A stretch of DNA of 64,000 nt from CAWDDA01 sp963813345 (GCA_963813345.1 CAWEYR010000030.1:124001-188000); one strand, 5' to 3'. Shown: positions 30,401-39,058, counted from the stretch's first letter. Notes: generated by a model from the sequence alone, not told the origin. Numbers and translations: made by a program.

Positions 30401-30593
30401 GTTCGCGCTCGGGGAGGGCGGCGAACAGACAGCGCCGCTTGGTCGCGCGGTGATCGGCGGTCTGGTCGCGTCAACGATCGCAGTGTTGATTGTTCTGCCG
30501 ATTGTCTTTGCCCTTGCACAGCGCCGGGCACGCGTCAAATCGCATTCGCTTTATCACGCCGATATCCCGCCGGAAGTTGTAGCCGCCGATTAA
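27438..30593 (+). CDS. RND-family efflux pump inner membrane protein (AcrB/CusA-like)
   Basis: 1051 residues. The open frame begins at 27288 inside the upstream gene, but ATG 27438, with AGGGG 5 nt before it, gives the usual RND start MNLIINALRRPITILVAVIG. Landmarks are the DIFPNLNLPVIYVAQPYGG porter segment, two large periplasmic loops, TM4 with GGLALSIGILVDEATVAIEN (proton-relay acidic residues), a second half with GRNLGLDIFPAVDAGMMQLR, and GGIMAIGVSSANAILLVTF in TM10. The protein is intact. It would extrude toxic organics, or possibly metals, with the adaptor and TolC. The acidic VDEATVAIEN motif does not clearly assign it to a heavy-metal subgroup. Confidence 0.9.
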   Translation: MNLIINALRRPITILVAVIGIALASGLALTRMSVDIFPNLNLPVIYVAQPYGGMDPSQMESYLISYYEYHFLYVTGIEHVESKSIQNVGLVKLFFHPGTEMSQALAQVVSYVERSRAFMPPGTVAPFVVRYDAGSVPVGQLVFASETRNLSEIQDLALFRVRPFFSTLPGVSAPPPFGGNQRTVIIRVDPDRLREYQMSPEEVIKAVAAGNTILPAGNVRTGDLNRLAPINSVVSNIQELASLPIRTGSGPTVFVRDIGSVENGSDILTGYGLFNEKRTVYIPVTKRADASTIDVVDRVKSELPRMQALIPEDIKVSFEFDQSNYVRSAVRGLAIEGALGAILTGLMVLLFLRDARSALIVVVTIPVALLAALVGLWLTGQTVNIMTLGGLALSIGILVDEATVAIENIHVHLARGEPKMKAVFEATRETITPRLLAMLAIVAVFVPSFLMAGVTRALFVPLSLAVGLAMLASYVLSNTLVPVLSVWLLREQSQQESENSFFHRLQRRYAQLMNRAMGLRWPLLAGYVLITAGSIFIIGRNLGLDIFPAVDAGMMQLRMRAPTGTRVERTEVMALTALKAVREEAGQDNVEITLGFVGTQPASYPVNTIHLWTNGPQEAVLNVKLRKNSGISLPEFRERLRDKLPKLLPGTSFSFEAGDIVTQIMNFGSPTPIEVAISGPNLAANRAFADRVLTEMKKISTLRDLQFGQPLDYPTVNINIDRERAGQLGLTVEQIGRSLVAATSSSRFTQPSYWRDPASGTAYQVQVEIPQSRIASIEDVQALPAGSSTNSRPVVPLIGDVAQLSFGTMPGEVDRYNQQRMITIAGNIAGTDLGSAADEVNEAISRVGAAPRGVSVSVRGQVPTLRQTLTGLGTGAAIAIVAILLLLAAYFQSPRVALITLSAVPAVLAGVAVALWVTRTTLNVQSFMGGIMAIGVSSANAILLVTFAEQARKEGATALEAALSGATSRLRPILMTSLTMVAGMLPMAFALGEGGEQTAPLGRAVIGGLVASTIAVLIVLPIVFALAQRRARVKSHSLYHADIPPEVVAAD

Positions 30594-30609
30594 TCGAGGG
30601 AAAAGAGTA

Positions 30610-31881
30610 ATGAGCCGCGTCGAAATCGAAATCGAGATCGTGATCGTCCTGACTATCGCGCTTGCAATGTGCGTTGCCTGCTCCACTGGTGGCTCGAAGG
30701 TAAGCGTAGCGAAGCCCGGCACATCCCCCACACCTTCGTTGCCGATAGTCACCGTATCGACAGTCGTCTCACAGGAACTCAGTCGTCAAATACGGCTGCC
30801 GGGCGAACTACAGGCATACCAGGAAGTAATGCTCTATCCCAGGGTGCAGGGCTTCATCGAGTGGATTGGCGTGGATCGCGGCTCGACGGTGCGGGCCGGC
30901 CAACTGCTCGTCCGCTTGAGCGCGCCGGAGTTCGGCTCGCAGCGAAGCGAGGCCGAGGCCAGAGTGGGAGGCGCACAGGCGCAGAAGCTTGAAGCGGAAG
31001 CGCAAGTCAGCAGCGTTCGCGCGCAGCGCGCTGAAGCTCAGGCCCGGCTCGCTGCCAGCGCCGCGACGTATAACCGTCTCAAAGCGGCATCCGCCACGCC
31101 GGGCGTCGTCTCAGGCAACGAGCTTGAGAACGCTCAGCGAGTGATGGAAGCTGATCAGGCCCGCTTGAAGGCTTACGATGATAACGAGAAGGTTGCGCTC
31201 GCGCAGGTCAGGGCTCGCAGCGAGAACGAAGCCGCCCTGCGCGCCGCGGTCCGCTCGGTACAAACAACGGAAAGTTACTTGAAGATCGTCGCTCCATTCG
31301 ACGGCGTTGTCACCGATCGCTTTGCACACAAGGGCAGTCTTGCCGGGCCGGCAGGCGCTGCAGCTGCGCAACCAGTGCTCCGTCTTCAGCAAGTCTCGCG
31401 CCTGCGCCTGCTCGTTCCGGTTCCCGAAGCGCTCGCTACTGCCGTTCGCGCTGGAAGCAGGGTCAATTTCACAGTCCCTGCCTTTCCCGGTGAAACGTTC
31501 ACGGGCACCATCGCGCGCATTGGTGGATCTGTTGATCCGCGGACTCGCACCATGCCTGTCGAGCTCGAAGTGGCTAATCCACGGCACAGGCTCGCGCCGG
31601 GGATGTTCCCTCAAGTGGTCTGGCCGTCCGAGCGTCTGCATCCGTCGCTGCTTGTCCCGCCGTCATCTGTGACGGTGACAACCGAACGGACATTTGTCAT
31701 TCGCATTCACGAAGGAGTGGCACGGTGGGTAGATGTGAAACGCGGCGTTTCAGTCAACCAGCAGGGCATTGACCTGGTTGAGGTCTTCGGCGACCTCGCG
31801 CCAGGCGACCAGATCGTTTTGCGCGGAACCGATGAATTACGCGAAGGAACGCGCGTTCAGATCAATGTACCGGCGAAGTAG
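30610..31881 (+). CDS. RND efflux periplasmic adaptor lipoprotein (membrane fusion protein)
   Basis: 423 residues. The ATG has GAGGGAAAAGAG upstream. A hydrophobic N-terminus ends in AMCVACSTGG, a likely lipobox. Following are the half lipoyl motif QIRLPGELQAYQEVMLYPRV and GRVQGFIEW-type segment, a long coiled-coil hairpin (residues about 110-210, Ala/Glu/Gln rich), the second lipoyl half LKIVAPFDGVVTDRFAHKGS, and beta-barrel and membrane-proximal domains (VNFTVPAFPGETFTGTIARI, PGMFPQVVW). This order is typical of AcrA/HlyD-like adaptors. It follows the pump by 16 nt and completes the tripartite set. Confidence 0.9.
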   Translation: MSRVEIEIEIVIVLTIALAMCVACSTGGSKVSVAKPGTSPTPSLPIVTVSTVVSQELSRQIRLPGELQAYQEVMLYPRVQGFIEWIGVDRGSTVRAGQLLVRLSAPEFGSQRSEAEARVGGAQAQKLEAEAQVSSVRAQRAEAQARLAASAATYNRLKAASATPGVVSGNELENAQRVMEADQARLKAYDDNEKVALAQVRARSENEAALRAAVRSVQTTESYLKIVAPFDGVVTDRFAHKGSLAGPAGAAAAQPVLRLQQVSRLRLLVPVPEALATAVRAGSRVNFTVPAFPGETFTGTIARIGGSVDPRTRTMPVELEVANPRHRLAPGMFPQVVWPSERLHPSLLVPPSSVTVTTERTFVIRIHEGVARWVDVKRGVSVNQQGIDLVEVFGDLAPGDQIVLRGTDELREGTRVQINVPAK

Positions 31882-32245
31882 CGGGAGATTTGAGATCGTG
31901 GTCTCACGAGCCCAGTGAGTTGTTTGCGGATTGTGCCGTCGCCGAAGGCGACAAAGCCCTCCCTCACGGTCGGGCTACTGACATGTACGCGACAACAATG
32001 TACCGATGGTTTGACTGGATGTCGCGTTCTCAGGAGCGGGCACCACCAGACAGCGAAACAGGATGTCGCTCCACCAGAGCTCGTCGCTCTTTTTCGATCG
32101 CGACTATAAGAATTAGGCTCCTCCGGAGCCGCGAAAAATGTCCAGACTTCAGGCGCCAAGGCTGAACAAGGGCGCTTAGGAGAAGGTGACGGAGAGTGTA
32201 CGCGATTCTACCTGTCGTTAGTTCGTCTCGATAACCAGCGTGACT
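31882..32245. other. Intergenic stretch with a single arm of repeat family C
   Basis: No supported gene. At 31953-31984 is one arm of family C (CCCTCCCTCACGGTCGGGCT), without its partner. At 31938-31951 is a small GCCGTCGCCGAAGGCGAC hairpin. A short plus-strand reading near 32040-32110 (HHQTAKQDVAPPELVALFRS) might be a decayed gene end but cannot be assigned. Confidence 0.4.
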
Positions 32246-33929
32246 TTACAACACTCCTATGATCCGCAGCCCGACTGCTTCGTTGCTCGTCAACCTCTCC
32301 GGCAGCTTCACGCTGAGACCTTGCTCGCCCTGCGACCATTCCAGCCTGCCCCCGCCCAAGATCGTTACGTCCTTAACTTTCCGCCCGCCGGTGTGCGGCG
32401 AGTTCGTCGCCAGGCTCTTGATGATGGCTTGCGTCGTTGGCTGTGGCGCGAGCAGGTAGACGTAGAGCGTGTCGCCCCTGGTGGTGAAGCGGATGTCCTC
32501 AATCGTATAAGACTTGCTGCGCACGTCGCGCGCGCCGCCGAACTGGCCCGCTTCGGGCTGCTCGACGGTCGAGGGGCCTTCGCCGTAGACCTTCCACGGG
32601 CGGCTGCCGAAGATGCCTTCGGCGTTCGTCTTCATCCACGCCGCCATACCTTCGAGAAACGCGACCTCGCGCTCGTCTATCGTGCCATCGCCACGGACGG
32701 GAACGCTGAGCATGAGGTTGCCGTTCTTGCTCACGATGTCGAGCAGCATGTCCACGACCTGGCCGACCGTCTTGTACCTGTTCTGCTCGGCGATGGCGCG
32801 GCTGTAGTGCCACGAGCCGATGCAGGTGTCGGTCTGCCAGGGGTGCGGGCGGATGCCGGTAGCGACACCCCGCTCGATGTCATCCACCAAGGCGGCGATG
32901 CGATCCGGCTTCATGTGTTTGGCGTTGACGACAGCCTCAAGCTTGCCCTTGTTGCGCGCAATGTTGGCGTTGTAGTAGTGCGCCACAATGTCAAGTCCGG
33001 CCTGGCCAAGCGGCAGCTCGGTGTCGTCGAAGTAGAGGACGTCGGGTTGATACTTATCCACCAGGTCCTGGCAGCGGAGGAACCACTTCTCAGTGAACGC
33101 CGGATTCATCGGCGGTGGGTTCTCATTCCACACGCGATCATTCTTCTGGTGCCACTCATTCCTTGCCTTGATGCTCGTGATGCCGTCGGGGAGTACCAGT
33201 TGCGCCCGGTGTAGAGTTCCTGCGGGTCCAGGCCTTCCCACCATTTGCCCTTGCCGTCAGCTTTCGTCAGCGGTCGCGGCGTCGTAGCGCACGCCAGCAT
33301 TCGGCCCTTCGGCGTCGTAGCCGTAAGCCACCTGAAACCAGTGCCACGCGTGCGCCGAGTGGTTGCTGACGCCGAAGCTGCAGGCCGTTTGCTCGCGCGA
33401 CTTTGGCCCACGTGCCGACGATGTCCTTCTTCGGGCCGACGTTGACCGAGTTCCAGGCGTGATACTTCGAGTCGTAGGCATCGAAGTTGTCGTGATGGTT
33501 GGCGAGAGCGAAAAAGTATTTTGCGCCCGCGCGCTTGTAGAGAGCCATCAGCTTCTCTGGCTCCCACCGCTCAGCCTTCCAGAGGTTGTCAATCTCCATG
33601 AAGCCAAACTTGGATGGGTGGCCGTAAGTTTTGACGATGATAGTCGTAAGCCGGGTCGCCCTGTGTGTACATTCTCCGCGCGTACCAGTCGCCCTGTTCC
33701 GGCACGCATTGAGCCGACCAGTGCGCCCAGATGCCGAACTTTGCGTCGCGGAACCACTCGGGGACGCGGTAGTTTTGCACAAGCGATTCCCAGGTCGGCT
33801 GGAACGGCCCGCGCGCGATGGTGCGGGCCGACTGAGCCGTGGTCGCGGCGGAGTGCGCCAAGCTGCTGCCTGCCATCCGGCGAACGCCGATGTCTTGATA
33901 AAGTCGCGTCGAGTGAGAAGTGTTTTCAC
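32246..33929 (-). pseudogene. Alpha-L-fucosidase-like glycoside hydrolase, family GH29, disrupted by about five frameshifts
   Basis: About 560 residues if corrected. GTG 33929 has AAGGAG 8 nt upstream and starts a Tat signal, LTRRDFIKTSAFAG. Frames change near 33880, 33650, 33400, 33290 and 33210; from 33200 to 32246 the frame is open. GH29 landmarks are WFRDAKFGIWAHWSAQCVPE, FALANHHDNFDAYDSKYHAW, the nucleophile region QPDVLYFDDTELPL (Asp in place of the usual W-x-D context), WQTDTCIGSWHYSR, VDMLLDIVSKNGNLMLSVPV and a C-terminal beta-sandwich. The family removes terminal alpha-L-fucose. The N-terminal third carries all the lesions. The family assignment is firm even though the gene is broken as given. 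Confidence 0.75.
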
Positions 33930-33960
33930 AGTCCAAGCTCCTTCTGGTGTTCTTACTCGG

Positions 33961-35167
33961 CTAATTGTTGAAGAGTCTCGGCGCGAACTCGGCGAGCGAG
34001 CGCCGCCAGGTCTGCCATTCGTGGTCTGTGCCGGGCGACTCGTAATAGATGTGTTTGATGCCTGCTTTCTCCAGCGTTTGATGAAAGGTATTGACGCTCT
34101 GATACATCCGCTCCGGTTCTTTCGTGCCGATCCCGATCCACACCAATCGCACTTTCTTATTGAAGGCCGCCGCATCGCTGAGGGCGCCGCCAAACGCGGT
34201 CTTGAGGTCAAGGGGCGAGGTAGCCACACCACCGCCCGCTCCGCTGAATCCACCGATGTAGGAAAAGAGATCGAGATGATTCAGCGTGATCTGGAACGTC
34301 TGCATTCCGCCCATCGAAAGGCCCGCCATCGCGCGGTGATCGCGGTCAGGAATCGTTCGGTAGGTCTTGTCAATGAATGGAATCAGCGCCTGTGTGACAT
34401 CGTCTCCAAACGCAGATGTCATTTCCTGCATCGCCCTCATTCTTTCAGGCGAACCAGCGGGAGGGCCAGTCAAAACTGGCGCAGCCTGGCCAGCACGACG
34501 TGCGTAGCCATACGCCATCACGATAATCATCGGCTTGCACTTTCCCGCCGCTATCAGATTATCCAGGATGAAGTTCGCGCGTCCTTGCCGAATCCATCCC
34601 GTCTCATCCTCGCCGCCGCCATGCTGCAAATAAAGCACGGGAAAGCGCTGCTTGGTTTGCGTATCGTAATTCGGCGGCAGATAGACCATGCGCGTGTCGC
34701 CAACTGCCCGTCACTTTCGAGTAGTACCAAACCTCGCGCACCTGACCGCGCGGCACATCTTGAATCGAATAATAGGTCGAACCAGGCTCTGGAACCTCAA
34801 CGGCGCTGGCGTGCTTGCCTCCTCCAAAAAAGGCATGACTGCCTGTGTCGCTGACTTCCGCGCCATCAACGACGAAGTTGTAGTAATGCAAGCCGGGAGC
34901 CATCGGGGGCGTCGTGAACGTCCAGAATCCATCCCCCTGTTTCGTCATTTCGGCTTTGGGGCCGCTCCAGAAATTGACCCTGACATTCGTGGCGTCGGGA
35001 GCTTTGACGCGAAGCTGAACCCTGCCAGCACTGTCAACGCGAGGGTACTCTGCTCCCCAAACGTTTGTCGTAGCGGGCTGAAAATCGCCCGCCTCTTGTG
35101 CGCAACCAATACCTGCAAAAAGCGCGCACCATAGACCCGCGCATAGAATGATCCAAAATCGTTTCAT
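33961..35167 (-). CDS. Secreted esterase with N-terminal E-set domain (feruloyl/acetyl-xylan esterase type, CE1-like), one frameshift
   Basis: About 400 residues. ATG 35167 starts signal peptide MKRFWIILCAGLWCALFAG. Residues about 45-140 form an early-set/CBM48-like domain (VQLRVKAPDATNVRVNFWSG). The frame changes near 34692, joining EVWYYSKVTG to MVYLPPNYDTQTK, and then is open to 33961. The alpha/beta-hydrolase has FPVLYLQHGGGEDE, the nucleophile elbow AGLSMGGMQTF, and the His in YESPGTDHEWQTW. Relatives with this two-domain layout deacylate arabinoxylan. It fits the surrounding GH29 and GH51 genes. Confidence 0.8.
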
Positions 35168-35483
35168 CTGGTTTCTCCTAGTTTACTTTCTGAGTTGACC
35201 TTATATCCCAGGAGCGAGAGCATCTTCTCAGCGTAACGCTTGCCGAATTGCCTGTAACCTTCCGCCGTGAAATGCAGGTGATCAGGATTGCACGGCAAGC
35301 CCGCGCGAGCACCTGAAAAGCGAGGATCGACCACGCGATCCTGCTCTTCAATTTTTCCTCCGCCTTCCATATTGGATTGCCCGAAGCACAGGAAGATTTG
35401 AAATTCGGGTCGGGATCAGCCGAAGCCCGCGTGGCGGGAGTCAGTAACACTGCAAGAAAGAACAATACCAGTCTCATCTTCAT
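35164..35483 (-). pseudogene. Remnant of a sialate O-acetylesterase-like SGNH hydrolase with its middle deleted
   Basis: A signal peptide (MKMRLVLFFLAVLLTPATRA) is followed, after a frame change, by block I of SASA-type SGNH esterases, FLCFGQSNMEGGGKIEEQD. Only about 15 residues later comes the terminal block CNPDHLHFTAEGYRQFGKRY and the normal C-terminus. About 150-200 residues that usually separate the nucleophile Ser block from the Asp-x-x-His block are missing. The result is about 105 codons. The intact family removes acetyl groups from polysaccharides. It is clearly a deletion derivative and probably inactive. Confidence 0.75.
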
Positions 35484-35534
35484 AACGGTCGGCTCCATAG
35501 TTAGCTTCGGTTGTAAGCTTTCAGGTCTGCTTTT

Positions 35535-37094
35535 TTATTTCAACCGCAGCCGCAAAATCGTCAGCGAGTGCGCCGGGAAGGTGTAGTTGAATCCGTTGTT
35601 TTCAACCGTCGCGGTGATGTTGCGTGTGACGGGACGGACTTTCTTATCATCACCAAACGTGTGCGTCGCTTTCAGATCAGGATGATTCAATTCCCAAACA
35701 CCGACGGCGTTCGTCAGTTGGCCTTCCTGATTGTCAATCCGCGTCGTGATGTCTTTGTCCTTGCTGCGATTCAGCACGTTGACGTAGATCGTTTTCTCCG
35801 CCGCGTTGTAAGTCGTCGAAACGTCCAGGTACTTCAGCGGCGGGCGATTGCCGACTTTGTAGGTTGGCGCGGAGACAAACATGTCGAGCGACTGATTGCC
35901 TTTCTGCCTGGTGAATTCGACCAGCGGGAAATAAATCGTTTGCAAGAACAGCCCTTGTTTATTGGTCGTGATCGGCGCAATGACGTTGACCATTTGGGCG
36001 AGGTTCGCCATCTTGACTACGTCGGCGCGGCGGAAGAACGAATTGAAAAACATCCCCATCGCCAGCGCGTCTTCAAAGTTGTAAACCTCTTCGAGCTTCT
36101 TTTCATTGAAAGCGCGATACCAGACGTTCCATTCGTCGTAGGCAATGTAAATTGTACGCGGATTGGGCTGACGGCTTTGCGTCTCCTTAATAAGACTGGC
36201 AGTGACATCAATGTAATTATCAATCGTTTGCGACGACGCCATGAACTTCTCGAAATCGTTATCGCGGTTGCCGATGTAGGTGTGAATGCCGATGTAATCG
36301 GCCTGATTTCTGAGCGTATTCAGCACGGTACGGTTCCAGTGAATCCAATCCGCATTCGGCCCGTAGTTACTCGAACCGCTGGCGATCAACTTGATGCTTG
36401 GATCAGTTAAGCGCATAGCCTTGGCGGCTTCCAGCGCTATCTTGGAATACTCTTCCGCGTTCTTGTGGCCGAGTTGCCACGGACCGTCAATCTCGTTGCC
36501 GAGCGCCCAGTACTTCACCTTCCACGGCTGCTCACGTCCGTTCTTGCGCCGCAAATCCGCCCAATAGGTGTGGCGCGATTCGTTGCAGTATTCGACCCAG
36601 TGCCGCGCATCATCAATCGTGCCCAAGCCAAGATTGATGCAGATGTACGGCTCGGCGCCGATCATCTCGCAGTACTTCAAAAACTCATCTGTGCCGAAGC
36701 GGTTGCTTTCCAGATCATTCCACGCGAGTTCGGGGCGAACAGGTCGTTGATCCTTCGTCCCGATGCCGTCTTTCCAGTTGTAACCCGAAGCGAAGTTGCC
36801 GCCCGGCCAGCGCAGGATCGAAACGTTCAATTGTTTGACGACATCCATCACGTCTTTGCGATAGCCGTCTTTGTCTGAAAGTGGGCTGCCTTCTTCGTAA
36901 ACGCCGCCGTAAATCATCCGTCCAAGATGTTCCGCGAAATTCCCGAACAAGTGCGGATGGATTTCGCCGATGGTGCGGTCGGTGTCGATCTTGATGCGTG
37001 CTTGTGGCGTTTGCCCTTGGACGGGAGGCAGGCTGCCGAGCAACAAACAAACAGTGAGGATGATGTTGAGTAAGCGAGCGGTATGTGTTCGCAT
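35535..37094 (-). CDS. Alpha-L-arabinofuranosidase, family GH51
   Basis: 519 residues, intact. The signal peptide is MRTHTARLLNIILTVCLLLG. The catalytic barrel shows GGNFASGYNWKDGIG, the acid/base Glu in WALGNEIDGPW (about residue 201), and the nucleophile Glu in IAYDEWNVWYR (about 321). A C-terminal beta-sandwich ends TFPAHSLTILRLRLK. Length is normal for bacterial GH51. It releases arabinose from arabinan or arabinoxylan; because it is secreted, it probably acts in the periplasm. It is one of only two intact genes in this minus-strand glycan block. Confidence 0.92.
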   Translation of the reverse strand: MRTHTARLLNIILTVCLLLGSLPPVQGQTPQARIKIDTDRTIGEIHPHLFGNFAEHLGRMIYGGVYEEGSPLSDKDGYRKDVMDVVKQLNVSILRWPGGNFASGYNWKDGIGTKDQRPVRPELAWNDLESNRFGTDEFLKYCEMIGAEPYICINLGLGTIDDARHWVEYCNESRHTYWADLRRKNGREQPWKVKYWALGNEIDGPWQLGHKNAEEYSKIALEAAKAMRLTDPSIKLIASGSSNYGPNADWIHWNRTVLNTLRNQADYIGIHTYIGNRDNDFEKFMASSQTIDNYIDVTASLIKETQSRQPNPRTIYIAYDEWNVWYRAFNEKKLEEVYNFEDALAMGMFFNSFFRRADVVKMANLAQMVNVIAPITTNKQGLFLQTIYFPLVEFTRQKGNQSLDMFVSAPTYKVGNRPPLKYLDVSTTYNAAEKTIYVNVLNRSKDKDITTRIDNQEGQLTNAVGVWELNHPDLKATHTFGDDKKVRPVTRNITATVENNGFNYTFPAHSLTILRLRLK

Positions 37095-37231
37095 GAATTT
37101 TCTCCAGTTTTATTTGATGTCGTAGTCCTTTGCTTGTGCGCTTTAGTTTTGGCGGGGCGTTCGACCTCCGGGACTGGCACGCTGTGAAGCTTGTGTTTGT
37201 CTTCACGTTTTTGCGTCAGCAGGCATTCCTT

Positions 37232-37396
37232 TCACTTCGCCAGACTCACGGTGAAGTCTTTTATCGGTTTGTCATGAGCATCAAGCAAACGTGCGCAGAA
37301 GTCAGTCGCCCCTCCGCCGTTGACAATCGCAGCGCGAATGATGTCTGCCCCTTGTTCAACTAAGATGAAGATGACGGCTACCAGGATTTTTTTCAT
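37232..37396 (-). pseudogene. 54-codon remnant: signal peptide joined to the C-terminal tail of an unidentified secreted protein
   Basis: The frame starts with a signal-like MKKILVAVIFILV and goes straight into a tail reading GADIIRAAIVNGGGATDFCA and then RLLDAHDKPIKDFTVSLAK with a stop. Such tails end large secreted carbohydrate-active proteins, though I cannot name the family. The length and abrupt join suggest that the body of the gene was deleted, as in the SGNH remnant 2 kb away. Confidence 0.5.
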
Positions 37397-37454
37397 AGGA
37401 CTTGTGCTCTTTGAAAATTGAGGACCTGCCTCAATTGGGCCGTAGCAGATGGCG

Positions 37455-38531
37455 TTACTTACAGTCCTTGCCGAAACATAGATTCTTGCTGAAGAAGGGT
37501 AATACGAAGTTCTGAAAACGGACGGCCACTGCGCTGGTATGAGTGCCTTGATACACCTCGAAGCCATGCGTGATTCCATACTTATCAAGCACATCGTGCA
37601 GCTTGCCTGTATCAACTCGTAACCCGTCCTTGTCACCCACATCCAGCGAAATCGCACGATACTGGCGTAGATTGCCGATATATTGGTCAATGAAAGCCAG
37701 TGGCGCGTTCGCCGCCCATTTCGCCAGGACATCCGGCTGCAGTTCGCCAGCCTTCCTCGCCAAGTCGAGGTACAGCGGAGGGTTTTTCGGATTGGGCGAC
37801 CAGGCAGCTGCGGCGGCGAGTTGCGCACGGGTGCCGAACGGCAACCTGGCAAAATCTTCGGGCGTCTTCGCCGCTTCCAAAGTCTTCTCCATTTCCGCGT
37901 TCGCTGGTGGCGCTTGCCGTGGCGATAAGCAGCACGGACTCATGATGTAAAGACCGCCAAAGACATCCGCATGCTTCATGCCTATACGCGTTGCGCCATA
38001 GCCGCCCATTGAGTGGCCAACCAGCCCGCGGGCCAGCCGGTTTGGAATCGTCCGGTAATGCGCGTCAATGTAAGAAACCACATCACGCGCAATAAACCGC
38101 TCGAAATCTCCGGTGGTGACTGAACTCGAATACATCGAACCGTTGTGCCTGGTCTTGGAATCGGGCAGCACAACGATCATTTCTTTCGCGCCTTGCGCAA
38201 AAGCGCCTTCGATGGTTTGCGGCACGTGAATCTCCTTGCTCCATTGCTCAGCGCCGATTGAATAACCGTGCAAGGCATAAATGACGGGATAACGCCGTGA
38301 CTTGTTCGTAGCGTAGCTGGGTGGCAGAAAGACGATCACTTCGCGGTCAACGGCATCTCCTTCCAGGTTGCCTTCGAGGGCTGTCCCATGAATCTCGATG
38401 CGTTCCACCTTAACCTGCTTTGCACCGGGCACCGGCGGAGGTACTTCAGTTTTCACCTGCGCCGCGAGCGGAAGCGCGAGCGCAACCGTTATCGTCAGCG
38501 TTATTAGACAACAGAATTTCGTACTGATCAT
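37455..38531 (-). CDS. Secreted alpha/beta-hydrolase esterase (putative esterase, esterase D-like)
   Basis: 358 residues. The frame opens at 38735, but ATG 38531 has GAGGAG 4 nt upstream and begins a signal peptide (MISTKFCCLITLTITVALAL). The esterase domain has VIVFLPPSYATNKSRRYPVI, the oxyanion segment YALHGYSIG, the nucleophile elbow LVGHSMGGYGATRIG, an Asp in SLDVGDKDGLRVD, and the His in YQGTHTSAVAVRF. It belongs with enterochelin-esterase, S-formylglutathione-hydrolase and feruloyl-esterase relatives. In this setting deacylation of plant polysaccharides is likely, but that is inference. The gene is intact. Confidence 0.85.
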   Translation of the reverse strand: MISTKFCCLITLTITVALALPLAAQVKTEVPPPVPGAKQVKVERIEIHGTALEGNLEGDAVDREVIVFLPPSYATNKSRRYPVIYALHGYSIGAEQWSKEIHVPQTIEGAFAQGAKEMIVVLPDSKTRHNGSMYSSSVTTGDFERFIARDVVSYIDAHYRTIPNRLARGLVGHSMGGYGATRIGMKHADVFGGLYIMSPCCLSPRQAPPANAEMEKTLEAAKTPEDFARLPFGTRAQLAAAAAWSPNPKNPPLYLDLARKAGELQPDVLAKWAANAPLAFIDQYIGNLRQYRAISLDVGDKDGLRVDTGKLHDVLDKYGITHGFEVYQGTHTSAVAVRFQNFVLPFFSKNLCFGKDCK

Positions 38532-38789
38532 TGATCTCCTCTCTTGAAAACTAAGGCAAAAGCGCGGCGGAGAATTCACGCTCGCGATATTCAAAGTAGT
38601 CGAAATTAGCAGGATACCCTGTGCCGGCATAGTCCTGACAGCACATCCCGACTCGCTAATCACTCTCAGACTTGTGTGAGTCACATGAGGAAGCGCGCCC
38701 AGCTGACCCGCGGGATTCTGGACTGCGAAACCCAAAAAAGAAAGGGAGTAAGCGCGAGTTGAGCGTGATGTACGCAGCCGTTCCTAGTC

Positions 38790-38921
38790 GAACGAGGTGA
38801 CATTTCTGGTCAACAACGATGTGAAATCGACTGCGTAAGCATCCCGCTTGAGCCGAGTATTAAAGAGATCATCTTCACTCGCAAACCGGCAAAGCCTGAG
38901 CCAGTCGCTGCAAAAGACTGA
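38790..38921 (+). pseudogene. Decayed duplicate of the C-terminal tail of the serine hydrolase at 18230
   Basis: With one frame correction the stretch reads VTFLVNNDVKIDCVSIPLE and then PSIKEIIFTRKPAKPEPVAA KD with a stop, nearly the same as codons at 19661-19784. Nothing of the catalytic domain is present upstream. The same family D hairpin follows both copies, so the tail and hairpin share an origin. Confidence 0.8.
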
Positions 38922-38938
38922 AGCCTGGGAGCGCGCCT

Positions 38939-39031
38939 ATTTGGAGTGCGGGGACTTGTCACCGCTTTAGTCTCTGGCCGCGAATAGTTCGGCACGAGAC
39001 CAAAGCGGTGACAAGTCCCCGCACTCCAAAT
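38939..39031. repeat. Palindromic repeat family D, copy 2
   Basis: 93 nt, differing from the copy at 19822 at only a couple of positions in the loop-side part of the left arm (CTCTGGCCG instead of CTCGTGCCG). It begins 17 nt after the decayed serine hydrolase tail, and GCTTCGCAG follows shortly after both copies. The 258 nt before the tail (38532-38789) hold nothing I recognise. Confidence 0.9.
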
Positions 39032-39058
39032 TGGGGGCTTCGCAGTGCCCGGCGTCGT

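Noticed and set aside
32240..33214. 324-codon plus-strand open frame
   Set aside because: It is antisense to the clean part of GH29.
33631..34854. 407-codon plus-strand open frame opposite the esterase gene
   Set aside because: It lies antisense to recognised esterase and GH29 motifs, has no domain, signal or ribosome-binding site, and reflects codon composition.
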